From positions 66,402,212-66,466,211 of the forward strand of contig CM069870.1 of NCBI GenBank assembly GCA_036172665.1: 64,000 nucleotides of DNA, in the 5' to 3' direction. The notes below the pieces were generated by a model. The model had not been told where the DNA came from, ran no database searches, and saw nothing but the letters and a program-made list of their open reading frames with translations. This document shows, piece by piece, positions 23,537-38,200 of this stretch. How positions within the stretch are numbered: the first letter of the stretch is position 1; every line of letters starts with the position of its first letter. This stretch comes from Prosopocoilus inquinatus (taxonomy: Eukaryota; Arthropoda; Insecta; Coleoptera; Lucanidae). The position numbers and the translations under genes were made by a program.

Positions 23537-24879
23537 ATTCATAATCGACTTTTTTTATTTACTATACAACTTTTTCCTCGTGTAAAACGACGCAAATTGT
23601 CAGCGCAATTTTTAATAAACATTAATATGCAGTAGTTTCCTCTCTTTTCCCCCGCGCTCTTGCATCTCCGACGTTTAAATGTCGCCTATTGTTCCATATT
23701 GTAACGGCTATTAGATCGCATCGCGATCTTGGTGGGAGAGAACGCAAGCGGGGACGCGTTTGAGGACGAGTTGTTTTATCGCTAACGACTGGTGCAGATG
23801 GTCTGATAATTTATGTGTGGATCTTCCGAGCTTCGGCCCGCATTTTTGTCGATTTCTTTCACCGTCGTTATATTCCCTCAAGTGTCAAGCGGGGATCGCA
23901 TTCTGCGGATTTGGGCAGCGATATTTGATAACTCTACAGCTCTTCCTAACTCCGATTTATACGTAGGCTGAGTTTTTTCTGTGGACCTCGTGGTTATTCT
24001 TTTGTTAATTGTTCCCTTCTTGTTCCCCGTTATTATAGTGCTAGACCCAGGCAAGGGGGCCGCTAGGCCGCTACACACGTGAACTGACGAATCCCTTTTT
24101 AATGTCGACTTTCCACCGAAGTTCGAGTTGCTACAGCGAGACGAACCGAGAGTCGCTATCTTAGGTTCCTTCGAACAGGGCCGCCAGCCCAACCGTCCTA
24201 GCGAGAACCGACGCTGAATCGTCGACGCCGTCGCAGAAGCAATTCTAAGGCCGATTCATTTTATTTTATTTTTGATTCGGCTCCGTATCTCGACATTATC
24301 TTTGAGGAATGAAGCCGACGTTTTTCTTTTTTCGTTACCGCCGTGTGGAGAAATTTCCCCTCCCCCTGTTACTTGGCGCACTCGGCCCGTTTGGATCGTG
24401 TATCCTGTTTTTTTATGTTGTTCGGAATTAACTTTAAAATTCAATTATCACTTTGCAAGGCTCCTTCAGAGTATTAGACTTTGACATAAATTTTCTTTTT
24501 TTTTTTCCTTTATGAACTTTATTTTAAAGATAAAAATTTTGTTTGTTCTGCCGTTACGCTTCAGAGGTTCATTCAGAGCGCTGACCATTGCCGTAAGTTT
24601 TTTATTGTTTTGTGTTTGACTTGATTTCAACGTTTTCTATGTACTTTGGATTAGAGTTTAAAGCGAACTGTTTTCATGCTTTGGTGTAAGCTAACGCGTG
24701 AGTACTCCCGTAAAGGCGTTCTTTCTATCCACGAGTTGAACTCTGAATATGAATTTATTTAAGGCATGGTCGTTGCTCGCCTCGTATTTGGGCCTAGTTT
24801 TATACAATTTTGATATCTACGCGATTTGCACGAACTTGCTATAGAGTTTACATTAATTAAAGTACGATTTACGACCGAG

Positions 24880-25230
24880 GTGACTTTGTCTTTTTTTTTG
24901 TTGTGGAACTTTGTTACGGGCTTCATGTCTTTAAGGAATGGGATTTTGATGCTCGAAGACGAGTCCTAGGGTGTTGGAATCTTTGCGGACGGAACAGGAT
25001 ACAACCCCCCCCCCTCTCCCCGGCCGTGTATCCTCTACACTATTGAGTTACGTAATCACTGCTGGGTGGCGCTCTTTCTGGTAACATCTTTTGCGTTTTC
25101 CCACGCCGTCTCCACTGAGTGGGCACAGTTACGTAATCCTGATCAACACCATCGTTCTTGAAGGTCCGACCGAGTAAGGTAAGTTCCGGATTGGCGCAGG
25201 CCCTCTTCCATCTTCCACCGCTGTCTTGGG
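24880..25230 (+). mobile_element. LTR-element-like remnant, copy 1
   Basis: The core GTAATCACTGCTGGGTGGCGC, then GTAACATCTTT, TCTCCACTGAGTGG, CCGACCGAGTAAGG and GCAGGCCCTCT, aligns at roughly three-quarters identity by eye with 54545-54890. GGTGGCGC may be a primer-binding-site remnant, and GGTAAGTT downstream resembles a splice donor in a leader. No coding domains are seen from 23537 to 25890, so only the leader or LTR survives. Confidence 0.45.
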
Positions 25231-26004
25231 CTCAAACAGCGCTGAGCGCTCCCTTGTCGCCATATCAAACTGGATCAAACCGGTGGTGAAAAGTGGTTGC
25301 AACAAAAATTTTTCCCTTTTTCTTTCTTTCCGGTTACAAATCATACAACGTAAAATTAACCACAAAATTACTAAAATGCTACTTATACAGAGAAAAAAAA
25401 TTGCAAGAAGAGAAGATGAGACAGAAAGGAGAACAAATCTGAGAACAAAATGGAGTATATAATTAAATTAATTAAGTAATTACATAATCACTTATAACAT
25501 AATTAAAAATAAAAATAAAAACTTCATGTGTAATAAACACGTAATCACATTCCAATTATGAAATCCTAGAAGTCAGCGAACAGACGATGCGCGAGTGATG
25601 AAACTGGAGCGCGAGCATTACAAGCTTTCGCAAACTCAAGTGCTATATCGTGACTTAGTTAAGTAAGCAGATATTTTTAAACAAAACCGTATAAATAAAT
25701 CGAGTCGAATTTCGGAACTTTAGTCGTTAATGCGATTTACGAAAAGAGCCTCGTCCTCTTCCCACGATGGTCGTGCAACGGCAAAGTATTATACGTACAA
25801 AACCAGCCCAATAAAAAAAAATTAATAATCTGAAAAAAGCATAGCAAATTTGTTTATAAAAATAAATTGCCGTGCAATCAAACTCTCGCGAAGTTGAGCA
25901 ACATTTGCATGGAAATTAATTCAAACAGCTGATAAATGTAACACTAATGCACGTAGTACGTGGTAAGCTTCCCATTCACAGACTGATCTTGCTTTACAAT
26001 TTAT

Positions 26005-26070
26005 CAAAACGGGAAACGAAATTGTTTAAATTTTAAACAGTAAATACTGGACTGAAAGAAGGCAAGTAAG
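26005..26070 (+). promoter_or_regulatory. Putative non-coding first exon and donor of gene C
   Basis: GGGAAACGAAATTGTTTAAA to GGCAA^GTAAGTCAGACGA (donor GT at 26066) matches the segment upstream of gene A. The block GAAGTTGAGCAAC...GCTGATAAATGTAAC at about 25893-25950 also matches upstream of A (6181-6235), so proximal promoter sequence appears to have been duplicated with the genes. Confidence 0.45.
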
Positions 26071-26222
26071 TCAGACGACTACACTACGTTATTATAACCT
26101 TGTGACCTTCTCGTAAGTCGTAAATGAAAACATTTACGCGATTCGATTAAATTAAATAATAATTCAGTTCGTTCTTACAGTTCATTTTTCATTCATAATT
26201 AATTTGAAATTGCTTTATAAAA

Positions 26223-29200
26223 ATGGTAAAAACAAATTGGCTGATGTTATTTTGCGTGTGCTATTTCGGTAAGAGATTGGCGTCAGCAAACAAAGATTCC
26301 TTCGTAATTACCACCGAACCAAACAACGGTAAAGAAAGCGATCTGAAGGTTTACACGGTTACATCAGAGGAGTCCAACTTCAAAGTTACAGTTTTCTTTT
26401 TTAGAGCAAGGAGAATTTTAGTGATGAAATGGTGCCCAAAATATACGAAATGCATATAGAAAGCAACGTCTCCAATCGATTTGCTTATACGCTCGTTACA
26501 AGCAAAGTACGAAACTCGGACAAAATTGCACGTGAAGCCACTTTTTCGGTCATCCTACCAGACCAAGCCTACATTTCAGAATTTGTCATGGTGATTAAGG
26601 GAAAGAACTACAAGGCATACGTCAGGGAAAAAGACAAAGCCAAAGAAATTTACGATAAGGTAATAGGGGAAAAAGAAATCTTTTTTGTGAGATAAACAAT
26701 GTTTCGTCAAGGCTGTTGCAAGAGGCTTAGGAGCGGCTCAAGTTGCTCTGACTTCCAAAGAATACAGTCAGTTTACCGTTTCCGTAAATGTGGAAGCTCT
26801 AGGCAAAGCGACTTTCTTATTAAAATACGAAGAGCTATTGAGACTTAAAGATCACCAGTACGAATTAGTCATCAATATACAACCTAATCAGCCAGTCAAT
26901 GATTTGTATGTGAACGTAAGTATATTATTCTTCGAGTGCTAACAAATATATCAGGGATTCCGAACCTTCTTATATATCCGATCCTTTTAGCAAGTAACGG
27001 TGGGTTTCACAAAAAAGAAATGTTAATCAGCGATTAATTTAATTTTCTGATTAAGGAAGGTCATTGAACGAAGTTAACAATAGATTTTTCACCCAACCAA
27101 TCACAGGCGTTAATCACGTTGTTAAATTAATCAGTGGTTAAATAATTTTTGTGAAACTGGGGGTATGTGTGGTAAGCGTGTTTGATGAACGTCAACCTTT
27201 CTGAACCATATGCTGATATTAATCATCAAATTGTTTGTTTAAGCTGGAAACTTTACGACGGTCTTTGTGGTGAACTTTCCCAACAAAAGCTCAATTTGTA
27301 AATCAGATTTGTTTTCAAATTTTGTTAGAAAGTGTATGCTGTGTACAGGGTGGATTAATTTCGATGTCTCTGATGGGCATCTCCGTAACTATAAGAGATA
27401 GAAAAAAACTAGTGGCCAAGTCTCGATCTCTTTTTTGGAGATTAAGTCAATAGTGTAAACAAAAATTGGCTATCTTCTTTTGTTTTCAAGTTATAGGCAA
27501 AAATTGCCATTTTCGACTTTTCGTTTTTCGGTCATATCTCGTTTATTTCTAGAGATATTAAAAAACTGCTTGAACATTATTAGGACACTTTTTGGAATAC
27601 AATTTAGTGGTGTAGTTGATTTTTTAATATTTACTTAAAATTTCGAAATATAACATAAAGTTATGTTTTTTTTTAATGGAAATCATAGTAGGCAATGCCT
27701 TCATTAAATAGAGATTTTCTTTTCTATTTTCAAAAATATATACTTTGTTGGGTTTATTTTTTATAATTAATAGGAAAAACTGTCCTTTTCATTATTATCC
27801 TTGAGTTAAAATCCTAGTCTCAATAGGCTGGGTTCAATACGGTGCGAATTTTTTGTTTTGCAAAAAAAATTAACGAGCTTTAAAATATTTTCACAGTTTT
27901 AACTGCGTAAATAATTTCCTATTCGCGTTAATTTGCAAAATTCCGGTTTATCGTTTTGAATGACCGTTCTGACAAGAGCTCCTATCTGACTTTCTATTGA
28001 AAATGAGTTTATCATTCATCACGTTTCACAGAACATTTTAACAAGAATGTTTTAAACTATGTATTATTAAAACGTGTTATGACCGAAAATTTATAGAAAA
28101 ATTATTTTCAATCTTTGAATGGTCAACATCGCACGAACACTCAACGTTTCACTATCGGTTGATAGCAGGTAGTGCTGGCAAAAACCGGAAAAAATTGAAA
28201 CCGAATAATCGGTTTCTTTAAAAACCGGTTTTGGATAAAACCGGTTCTCCAAATAATGATTAAAACCGACTATTCGAATATCTAAAAACCGATTATTCGG
28301 ATATTCGGATATCCAAAAACCGATTATTCGGATAATCGAATATCCAAAAATCGACTATTCGGATATTTGAAAACTGTCTACTTGAATATATGCAAAAACC
28401 GACTATTCGGATATTCGCGAAATCTGTAATCAAAAAACCAGCTTTTGGATTACCAGAAAATCTGATTCATAAAAAACAGACTCGACTGAATTTTAACTCT
28501 AAAACCAATTTTACAATGGCCACATATTTTTGAAATATAAAATGAATGATAAATTACGTATTATATTACAGTTCATGTATAGAAGGAAATACGATGTACT
28601 AGTGGTTTAAAAGATTGGTATTTCCAAGACAAGAGCGCCACTAATGTTCCTGGTTTTTATTCAAATCAAGATATTTTCAAACATTTCAATGTTGTGCTTC
28701 TCTTGTTTCTTTTAAAGTATTAACTTCATTTCTAATTTATAAGGACTCACACATCTAAAATGTGACAAAAACTCACTAATAATAGTTTTCGTTTTTTTTT
28801 TTTGTTAAATACTAGATAAATGTCAATTATTCTTGTTCTAACTAATGAAAAATATTCAACAAATTGTAAAAGTAATGCAAATATTTTGTGCTGTAAAAAT
28901 TCATTACCGTGCCGAACATCTGTACCATAATAAACTTTTATTAAATTCTCCGAAAGACGGTTGGGTAAGGTCGAAAAGGCTACTCACAACAAAAACTAAA
29001 ATTATTTTAATTCTTCTCCTTCGACTTCTAATATGTGGATTAGAAGTACAACTTGATCACCTACATTTTTTTTACGTAATGAACATAACAGATAAGTTTT
29101 ACCTTCATTTTTTTTAATACTTCCAACATTTACCCATTTTCAATTTTATTTGAGTTTTCCTAAGAGTATCTTTAAAAGGATGGACAAAATAAACACGTTA

Positions 29201-32200
29201 TTGTGTGTACAGTTATTTGAATTTCAAGTAGTTGGGCTATTTGAAATATTTCACCATTTGAATAACCGGTCATTCGAGTATCCAAAAACCGATATTATTC
29301 GAATATCCGGTTATCCAAATAATTGGATATTCGAATAACCGAATATCCGGATAATGGGTTTTCGGTTTTGTTTAAAACCTCGGATAATCCAAAACCGGTT
29401 AACCGGTTATCCAAACAATCGATTTGGTTGCCAGCACTGATAGCAGGAAGAAGCGTTGAACGTTCGTGCAATTTTCAGTGTCCGTTTAAAGGTTGAAAAC
29501 AATTTTTATACAATTTCCATCGGACAAGAAACGACTTTAATAAAAAATATATAATTGAATTCTTGTTCTAACGAAATATGTGAGAGAAAATAGTTTTTAA
29601 ACTTTAAATGGTACACTATGAAATCGCAAGAACACTCTACGTTTCGCTATCGCTTTACAGTTTCGTCAGGAGTGAAAAAATGTAAATAAACAAATTGTCA
29701 AGAGAAACGAAAAAGTAACATGATTTTAAACTAAAATACAAGTTGTCCGGATAAACGTAAAGGTACCTAATAATAACTAAATTAGAACTAAATTAAGGTT
29801 TCTTTTTTTTGTTTCTCTTGAGTTATATTTTATTAAAAACAAGATAAACAAAAACAAACACACAAATAGTAAAATATAAACAATATCGGACATATATCAA
29901 ACTAGACTTGCCTGCATTCATATTTAATAAAAACAAAAAAGTTTTTGCCAGATCGGTCGCGATGGGTGCTACATTTTTCAAACGAAATTTTGTAAAATAA
30001 AGTGAATATGAAATTCTTTACGCGGACAAAACTGTCTAAAGTTTTGAAAGTTCGTTAATATTTAATAAAAACAAAAAAAATGTCGGCACTGCATTGAAGC
30101 CAGCCTACTGAGACTAGGGTACGCAAAGATAATAACAAAAATGACAGTTTTTTCTATTAATTATAAAAAATAAACCCAAAAAGTATATATTTTTGAAAAC
30201 AGAAAAACATCTCCTTTTAATGAGGACATTGCCTAATATGATTTAAAAAAACATAACTTTATGTTATATCTCGAAAATTTAAGTAAATATTAAGAAACCA
30301 ACTACACCGCTGAATTGTATTCCAAAAAGTCCTAATAATGTTCAAGAAGATAGCCAATTTTTATTTACACTGTTGACTTAATCTCCAAAAAAGAGATCGA
30401 GACTTGGCTACTAGTTATTTTCTATCTCTTATAGTTACGGAGATGCCCATAAGAGACATCGAAATGAATCCGCCCTGTACATTACGTTGCAAGATAGGTT
30501 CGCCCGATCAATTCAAAATGTACTTATTCCATGCACAATGATCCTTCTTGAGTTTTTGCATACGTTAATTAAAAGTTGGACTCTACGAATGATAAGTAGT
30601 AATAATTGTTATACAGACAAGGCGCGCTACCTTCTATTGTACGTCATTGGTTAATAATGACGTCACATTCATGATGCATTGATAAATATTTAAAATGCAA
30701 ATGAATTTTCACATGGTATGTTCACCTTTATAAAGAATCTCACGATGTACAGGTGTCCACCAAGTGCCTGAGTTATTGAGTTCAGTTGGGTTGGTTCCAC
30801 CTTAAAATTGGTTGGTCATAATTTAATAATTGGTCTCTCATTTTTTATTTTTTCGCTTGGTTTGAATTAACCATAATGGTTAGTTTTTTTCTATTTTTGT
30901 TTTTTTATGTCTGCTGAGTTGTCTTTGAGATGGATCGAATTTTTAATGACTTCAATTTTTTTATTCTTTTTTGGCTTCGGATAACTTGGGGTAATTTCAG
31001 TTGGATTGACTGTGAGACCGAGTGGACTTCTTTTTTAATTAATTTTTCTTATATTTTTCTTTATTTTTGAATTAATTGCTTATAAATTATTTTACACATA
31101 TTTTTTCGAAAAATCACTTCTTTAAAGAAAATCTTCTCTTTTCTTTATAATTATTTATAATTAGCAAGCTCTCGAATTTAGTGAGCAGTTCGACATTGTT
31201 TTGTTTTTGGTTTAGAATGCGTAGTACGTTGTTTTAAAATTTATTTTGAATTTAATTTTTTATTCAGTAATTTTTTGTTTTACTTCAAATTTTCATAATG
31301 TTTAATTTTTTCATGCATTTTTAATTTTTACAATTTATAATTTTTTACTTCTAATTTTTATAATTGTTACTTATTTACTTATTATATACAATGTCCATCG
31401 AGTGCCGCGGTCTTCTCCACCGTCTAAAGTATACAAGACAGAAAAGAAATTCAAACGAGCTGAGGTGTAACTCAGTCAGCTCTATTTTCTAAAATTATTT
31501 TTGGCTATACAGGATGTTCAGTAACTGAGAGGCATACCAAAGGTATATTTTTTTAAATGGAACACCCAGTATATTTTTACATATTTCGAAAGTACACATA
31601 ACGAGTAGGTACCAGAAATTTCGCAATTTATTTAAGAATTTTTAATATGTTAATAATACTGTATACGAAATTGCTCTACTTTGAGCTCTTGGAGTTTGAT
31701 TTTTTATTTACATATCATCGTGAATTTTTGTAGGTAGACAATACAATATCTCATCTACAGAAATTTCACAACAGCTGCAATCTATTAGTTATTATGTTTA
31801 CAGTGTGTTGAGTTTTGAAAAAGTTAATTTTTCTTAAAATTTTCAAATGAAACACCCAGTATATCTAAATTCTTGTGAAACACTGCCTGCCATAACGAGC
31901 TTTCATAAAACGCCAAATGTTTTTGTCCAAACTGAACAAATGGCGAAACAAAAATTACTTATTGTTTTTAATTACAATATTGACGCTTTTTAGCCTTTTC
32001 TCTCGGTCATTATGTTTTATTTTGTAGATAAATTAACAAATATTAGTTAGTTTAATTAATATACTAGAAAGTAACAAAATAATGTACAAATTAAGAATAA
32101 TAAGTACTAAATTAGAAAATAACAGAAAACAATGAACAAATTAAGAATGATAAGGAACCATTGGATCTAGAAAATTTATATTAAATATTCAAATTGTTTT

Positions 32201-35200
32201 TCAACTTCTTGTAAATACTTCTTACTTCTTGTAATCTTTACGCTAAAAGACAGTTTTGGTTTCTTTCTCCTATTAGGTGTGTCACGTCACGTAATTTTTC
32301 ATTATTAGAATCCATTTTGTTAACACAAAAAGAAGTACAAATTTGTAAAAATAGTGTCTCACTTTTCTAAACAATTGTTCTCTCAATTAAAAATTCATGG
32401 CAACTGTTTTCCTATTTTCTAGCAAACGGAAACGTAATTTTAAATTTTATTTTTTTTTAATTATTTTAATAAAGTGATTTAAATATTTTCAAAGTAAAGG
32501 AAAATAGGAGTTAGTTTAATAAAAACATATTCAATTACTTTGAACACAAAATAAAACATATTTATTCATTGATCATCTAACTGAAACAGAAAAACCGAAT
32601 GGAAAGGCTAAATAACGTTATTATTGAAAGAAAAAAAAAATATTTCATTGCTGTCTCGTGATTTCTTCAGTTTAGACAAAAACATTTGGCGTTTTATGAA
32701 AGCTCATTAAGGCAGTGTTTCACAAGAGTTTAGTCATACAGGGTGTTCCATTTGAAAATTTTGAGGAAAAAGATTTTGCAAAACTCAACACCTTATACAC
32801 ATAATAACTAACAGATTGAATCTGTTGTGAAATTTCTGTAGAAGAGATATTGTATTGACTACCTACAAAAATTCGCGATGGAATGTAAATAAATAATCAA
32901 ACTATAAAAGCTCAAAGTAGAGAATTTTTTTACACATAATCATTAATATCTTACAAACTCTTAAAAATAACTTGCGAAATGTTGTATAGCCAAAAATAAT
33001 TTTAGAAAATAGAACTGACTGAGTTACACCTCAACTCGTTCGAATTACTTTTTTATATTGTATTGTGGCGAGCCAACCTGACTTAGCGCAAGGCGTCAGG
33101 AAGTCGGTCCGCTTCGATGTGTCATAGGCCGTCACGCGTTCGGGGCCTATATGGAGCAAACTAGAATCTTCCAGAATCGAGACTTCCAGACGCCAGCAAT
33201 GATATAAAATGGCCCGGGGTTGACTCACCAGTCAGTCGAATTCGAGCAGCGATAGTCGAAGTTAGATTTTAGTGTGAAAATAAATTGTTAGAAATAAATT
33301 AGTTTTTAAACTTCATTAAATTACGGTTAAGTTTTTATCGAGTGTTTTATTCGTTTAAATAAATAAACTCAAACCCTAGAAACGTAACAGTGGTGTCAGG
33401 TGTGGGGTTTGTGCAAATAAATAAACAATTTAAAGTAAATTAAATTTAATCAGATTATTAAATAAGTACAGTAAAGAAAAAAAAAAAAAAAAAAAAAAAA
33501 CAATGGCTACGAGAAAAGTGTTGTTGAAAGACTTAAAAGTGGCCGAATTAAAAACCGAATTGGAAGAACGAGAGTTAGAAACCTGTGGTTTGAAAGGCGC
33601 ACTTCAACAGCGTCTCCGATCCGATTTGTTAACAGCTGGTGAAGATCCAGAGACGTTCCTTTTCGAAATTTCGTGTGGTCCCGTCGATTTTAATAAAATC
33701 TTGAAGGATGAATTTCGAGAACAATCCAGAAATTTAGAGGAGAAGCTTCTAGAACAATCTGGAAATTTCAAGGACGAACTTCGAGAACAATCCAGAAATT
33801 TGGACGAGAAGTTTCAAGAACAGTCTGGAAATTTAGAGAAGCTTCAAGAACAATCCAGAAATTTAGAGGAGAAGCTTCTAGAACAATCTGGAAATTTCAA
33901 GGACGAACTTCGAGAACAATCCAGAAATTTGGACGAGAAGCTTCAAGAACAATCCAGAAATTTAGAGGAGAAGCTTCTAGAACAATCTGGAAATTTCGAC
34001 AAATTACAAAATAAATTGTTGGAACAATCTAGAGACTTAGACGAGAAATTTCTAGAGCAATCCAGAAATTTCGACGAGAAACTTCTAGAACAGTCCGGAA
34101 ATTTGAAGGGTGAATTTCTAGAACAGACGAAAGGACTCGAAGATAAACTAGTGGTAAAAATATCGGAAGAAACAAGAAACCTTCAAGAAAATGTGGAAGA
34201 AATAATATTCCAGCAGGATAATAAAATCAAAAATCTGGAACAAATCATGGCGGGGTTGCGAGTGTTCGGGGATCAGCCACCAGTAGAAGTACTAGAAAAT
34301 AATGAAACCCGAATTGTGGAAGGACCAACAGAAAATTCTAAACTGAAGATAAAACCACCAACGTTCGATGGAAAGTCTTCTTGGCCCAACTACTTCAAAC
34401 AGTTCGAAGCAGCAGCAAAGGCAAACAGATGGACGGCCAGCGAAAAAGCCACTTCGTTAATTGTGGCCTTGAGAGGGGACGCTATCGATGTGCTGCAGAC
34501 GATGCCGCCAGAGGAACAAGAAGACTTCGACAAGCTGGTGAATAGGATGGAAATGCGTTACGGACAGGCCCATCTGACCGAGGTATACCATGCGCAGTTG
34601 AGGAATCGCTGTCAGAAATCCGGAGAAACTCTTCAGGAATTCGAAGCAGACGTTGCGCGTCTGGCCCAGTTGGCATATCCCACAGCTCCTGTTGAATTCC
34701 TCAAATGTTTGACGGTGCAGACCTTCATAGATGGAATCCGTGACCCAGACAACCAGCAGGCATTGAGAATGACCCATCCGAAGACGTCCAAGAACGCATT
34801 AGCTTATGCCTTGGAATTTGAAGCAGCGAGACGAGTCTCAAGAGGGCATGTCAAGGTGCGAGCGGCTATGGACTTCCAAGAGGAAGAAGAGGAAGAATCC
34901 GCTAACGCCAAGGTGGGATCTGCTATAAAGGAGCGACCCAGGGAGTATGCCACCGCCGAGGATGTTCGCCGCATTGTGGAACAGGTCCTCAAGAAGAAGA
35001 AGCCGCTGGAAAGGCCAGGACGAAGGACATGTTCGCAGGCGATGTCCAAAGCCCAGACAGGATCCAAGGAAGCCACAGTTAAACTAAGCCGGGTCGGTGC
35101 AGAGGGGCAAACGTCGACCCGTATTCAAAGGCCCTCAAAGACGAAAGCCAACCAAGTAATATCCCTACGGCAGTTAACCAGCAGTATCTTCGTGGATGTT

Positions 35201-38200
35201 ACCATTGATGACATTCCTCACACCATGTTGTTGGATACGGGTGCGACGAAGACCATCCTAAGACCCGACGTCATTAAGTCATCTGGACGCACCGAGCCGA
35301 CCAAGTGGAGACTGAAAACTGCAACTGGAACATCAGCAACTGTCCACGGTGAAGTAGAGGTTATCATCACCATTGGTTCAACTCCAATAAAACACCGTGC
35401 ACTGGTGGCAGATATAGAGGACGAGGCAATTTTGGGCATGGACGTCATGTGTGCCCACGGGTTCCAATTGGACTTAAAGCGTGGCGTGATGGCGGTCAAT
35501 AATGAGGAGTTGGTTCTACATCAACGAGGGGACGTGGCCGCTCGAGTAGTCCTCGCTGAAGACGTCGTATTACCCAGCAGGACTGAGGTTATCGTCGACG
35601 CAAAACTGGACGGTGTTTTTCAAGATGGGCAAGTCATTATGGTTGAACCTAATACTGATGATCAAAGGATTGGAAGAGGAGTCCTCGTTGGGAAAATGTT
35701 GTTGACGGCGAAGAAGGAAGTACCTGTCCGCCTGATGAACGTCAATTGTTTCTCTGTCAATATCAAGAAAGGAACAATCTTGGGAAGCTGCACCATGGTG
35801 TCCTCCATCTCCCGGCAACTTGAAACAAACGTGCCAGAAGCGAAAGTCCCAAAGAAATTATGGGAAATGGTTATGTCAACAGCCCAGGAATTGACTCCAG
35901 ACCAGAAGACAAAAGCAAAGAATCTGATCGGCCGCTATCAAGATGTATTTGAGGTAGAAAATGGATCCAAGGGAAGAACTGATGTCGTGAAACACAAAAT
36001 AGAGACTGGAGAAGAAAGACCTATCCGTCAAGCTCCAAGGCGATTACCGTTGGCGAAGCGTGAGGAAGCGGAACGCATTATTCGCGAGATGGAAAAGGAT
36101 AATGTAATAGAACCATCAAGCAGCCCGTGGGCGTCACCAGTAGTGCTTGTGAAGAAGAAGGATGGGTCCACCAGGTTCTGTGTAGACTACCGGTTACTCA
36201 ATAATGTCACCAAGAAGGACAGCTATCCCTTGCCCCGGATTGATGATACCCTGGACACCCTGGCCGGCTCAAAGATCTTCTCAACTTTGGACTTAAAGAG
36301 TGGATATTGGCAAGTGGAGCTGGCGCCCGAAGATCGAGAAAAGACGGCGTTTTCCATTGGTATGGGTCTGTGGCAGTTCACAGTGATGCCATTCGGGTTA
36401 TGTAATGCCCCAGCGACATTCGAGAGGTTAATGGAGACGGTTCTGAAAGGTCTGTCCTGGACAACGTGCATGGTGTACCTTGACGACATAATTGTCGTGG
36501 GAAAGACGTTCGACGACCACCTCAGGAACCTGGAAGGAGTGTTCCAGCGGCTTCGCGGAGCTGGACTAAAGCTTAGCCTCAAGAAGTGTCACCTGTTCCA
36601 GAAGGAAGTGAATTACCTGGGGCACATTGTTAATGGAAACGGAATCGCCGTGGACCCTGTGAAGATTCAGGTGGTGAAAGACTGGCCAACTCCCACAAAT
36701 AAACACCAAATAAGGAGTTTCCTTGGCCTGTGCACTTACTATCGGCGCTACGTTCCTGGATTTGCAGACATTGCTAAGCCGTTAACAAAACTCACTGAAG
36801 AAGGTCGTCCATTTGAATGGGACCAACAGTGTCAAATTGGCTTTGAACAACTAAAGCAGTACTTGGTTAGTGCTCCTATTCTGAGTTATCCTCTCCCGGA
36901 AGGCAAGTTCGTCGTGGACACAGATGCTAGCAACGTTGGAATTGGTGGCGTACTCTCCCAGATACAAGAGGGGCAAGAGAAGGTGATCGGCTACTTCAGT
37001 AAAGTCCTATCAAAGCCGGAACGAAACTATTGCGTCACAAGAAGGGAATTGCTAGCCGTCGTAAAAACGATAGAACACTTCTACAAGTACTTGTATGGTA
37101 GACGCTTCCTGCTGAGGACCGACCACGCCGCTCTAAAATGGCTTCTCCGTTTCAAGAACCCAGAAGGGCAAGTTGCACGATGGATCGAACGACTTCAGGA
37201 GTACGATTTTGAAATTCAGCATCGGGCAGGAACTAGCCATCGAAATGCCGATGCTCTGTCGAGAAGACCCTGTGCCGAAGACTGTAAGCACTGTAGTCGT
37301 TTGGACGAGAAAGTAGCCACGACTGCGAGGACAGCCATTGTTGATGACAAATGGCAAGGCGAAGAACTGCGAAGAGACCAGGAGAACGACCCGGATTTGA
37401 AATTAGTGCTAGAATGGAAAAGCAGGGACGCGAGGCCTACCTGGGAAGAGGTAGCGCCATGTGCACCGTCCGTAAAATCATACTGGGCGCAGTGGGACTC
37501 CATAGTGTTGGATCGTGGTCTTCTGAGACGAAGCATAGAGAATCAGGAAGGCATGGAACAGAAGACACAGTTACTGATCCCGAAGAATAGGGTGCCAGAA
37601 GTTCTGAGGGAACTTCACGATGGAACTTCGGGAGGGCATCTGGGAGTTAAGAAGACTATGGAGAAGGTGCGCGAAAGATTTTACTGGGTGAACTGCAAGG
37701 AAGACGTGAAGGAATGGTGCAGAAAGTGTACAGTCTGCGCAGCCAGTAACGGTCCCCACAGGCGGGGTAAGGCTCCCATGAGACAGTACAACGTTGGAAG
37801 TCCTTTTGAGAGAGTTGCCATCGATGTAGCCGGCCCGTTTCCAGAAACGAATGGTGGAAACAAGTACATCGTCGTGGTAATGGACTACTTTAGCAAGTGG
37901 GTTGAAGCTTACGCCCTACCTAACCAAGAGGCAGTCACTATTGCGGAAGTCCTTGTCAGGGAATGGATCAGTCGGTATGGTGCACCTATGGAACTGCATT
38001 CAGACCAAGGAAGGAACTTTGAATCGGCCTTGTTCAAGAACGTGTGTACTCTGCTCGGCGTACGAAAAACTAGAACAACTGCACTCCACCCACAGTCGGA
38101 CGGAATGGTGGAAAGGTTCAATAGAACCATCAACCGACATTTGTCCAAGGTCGTTTCCAATCATCAGAGGGACTGGGACACGTACATCCCCCTATTTCTA

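Noticed and set aside
28845..29117. Open frame inside the hAT-like element
   Set aside because: No hAT transposase signature; too short, and low-complexity at the end.
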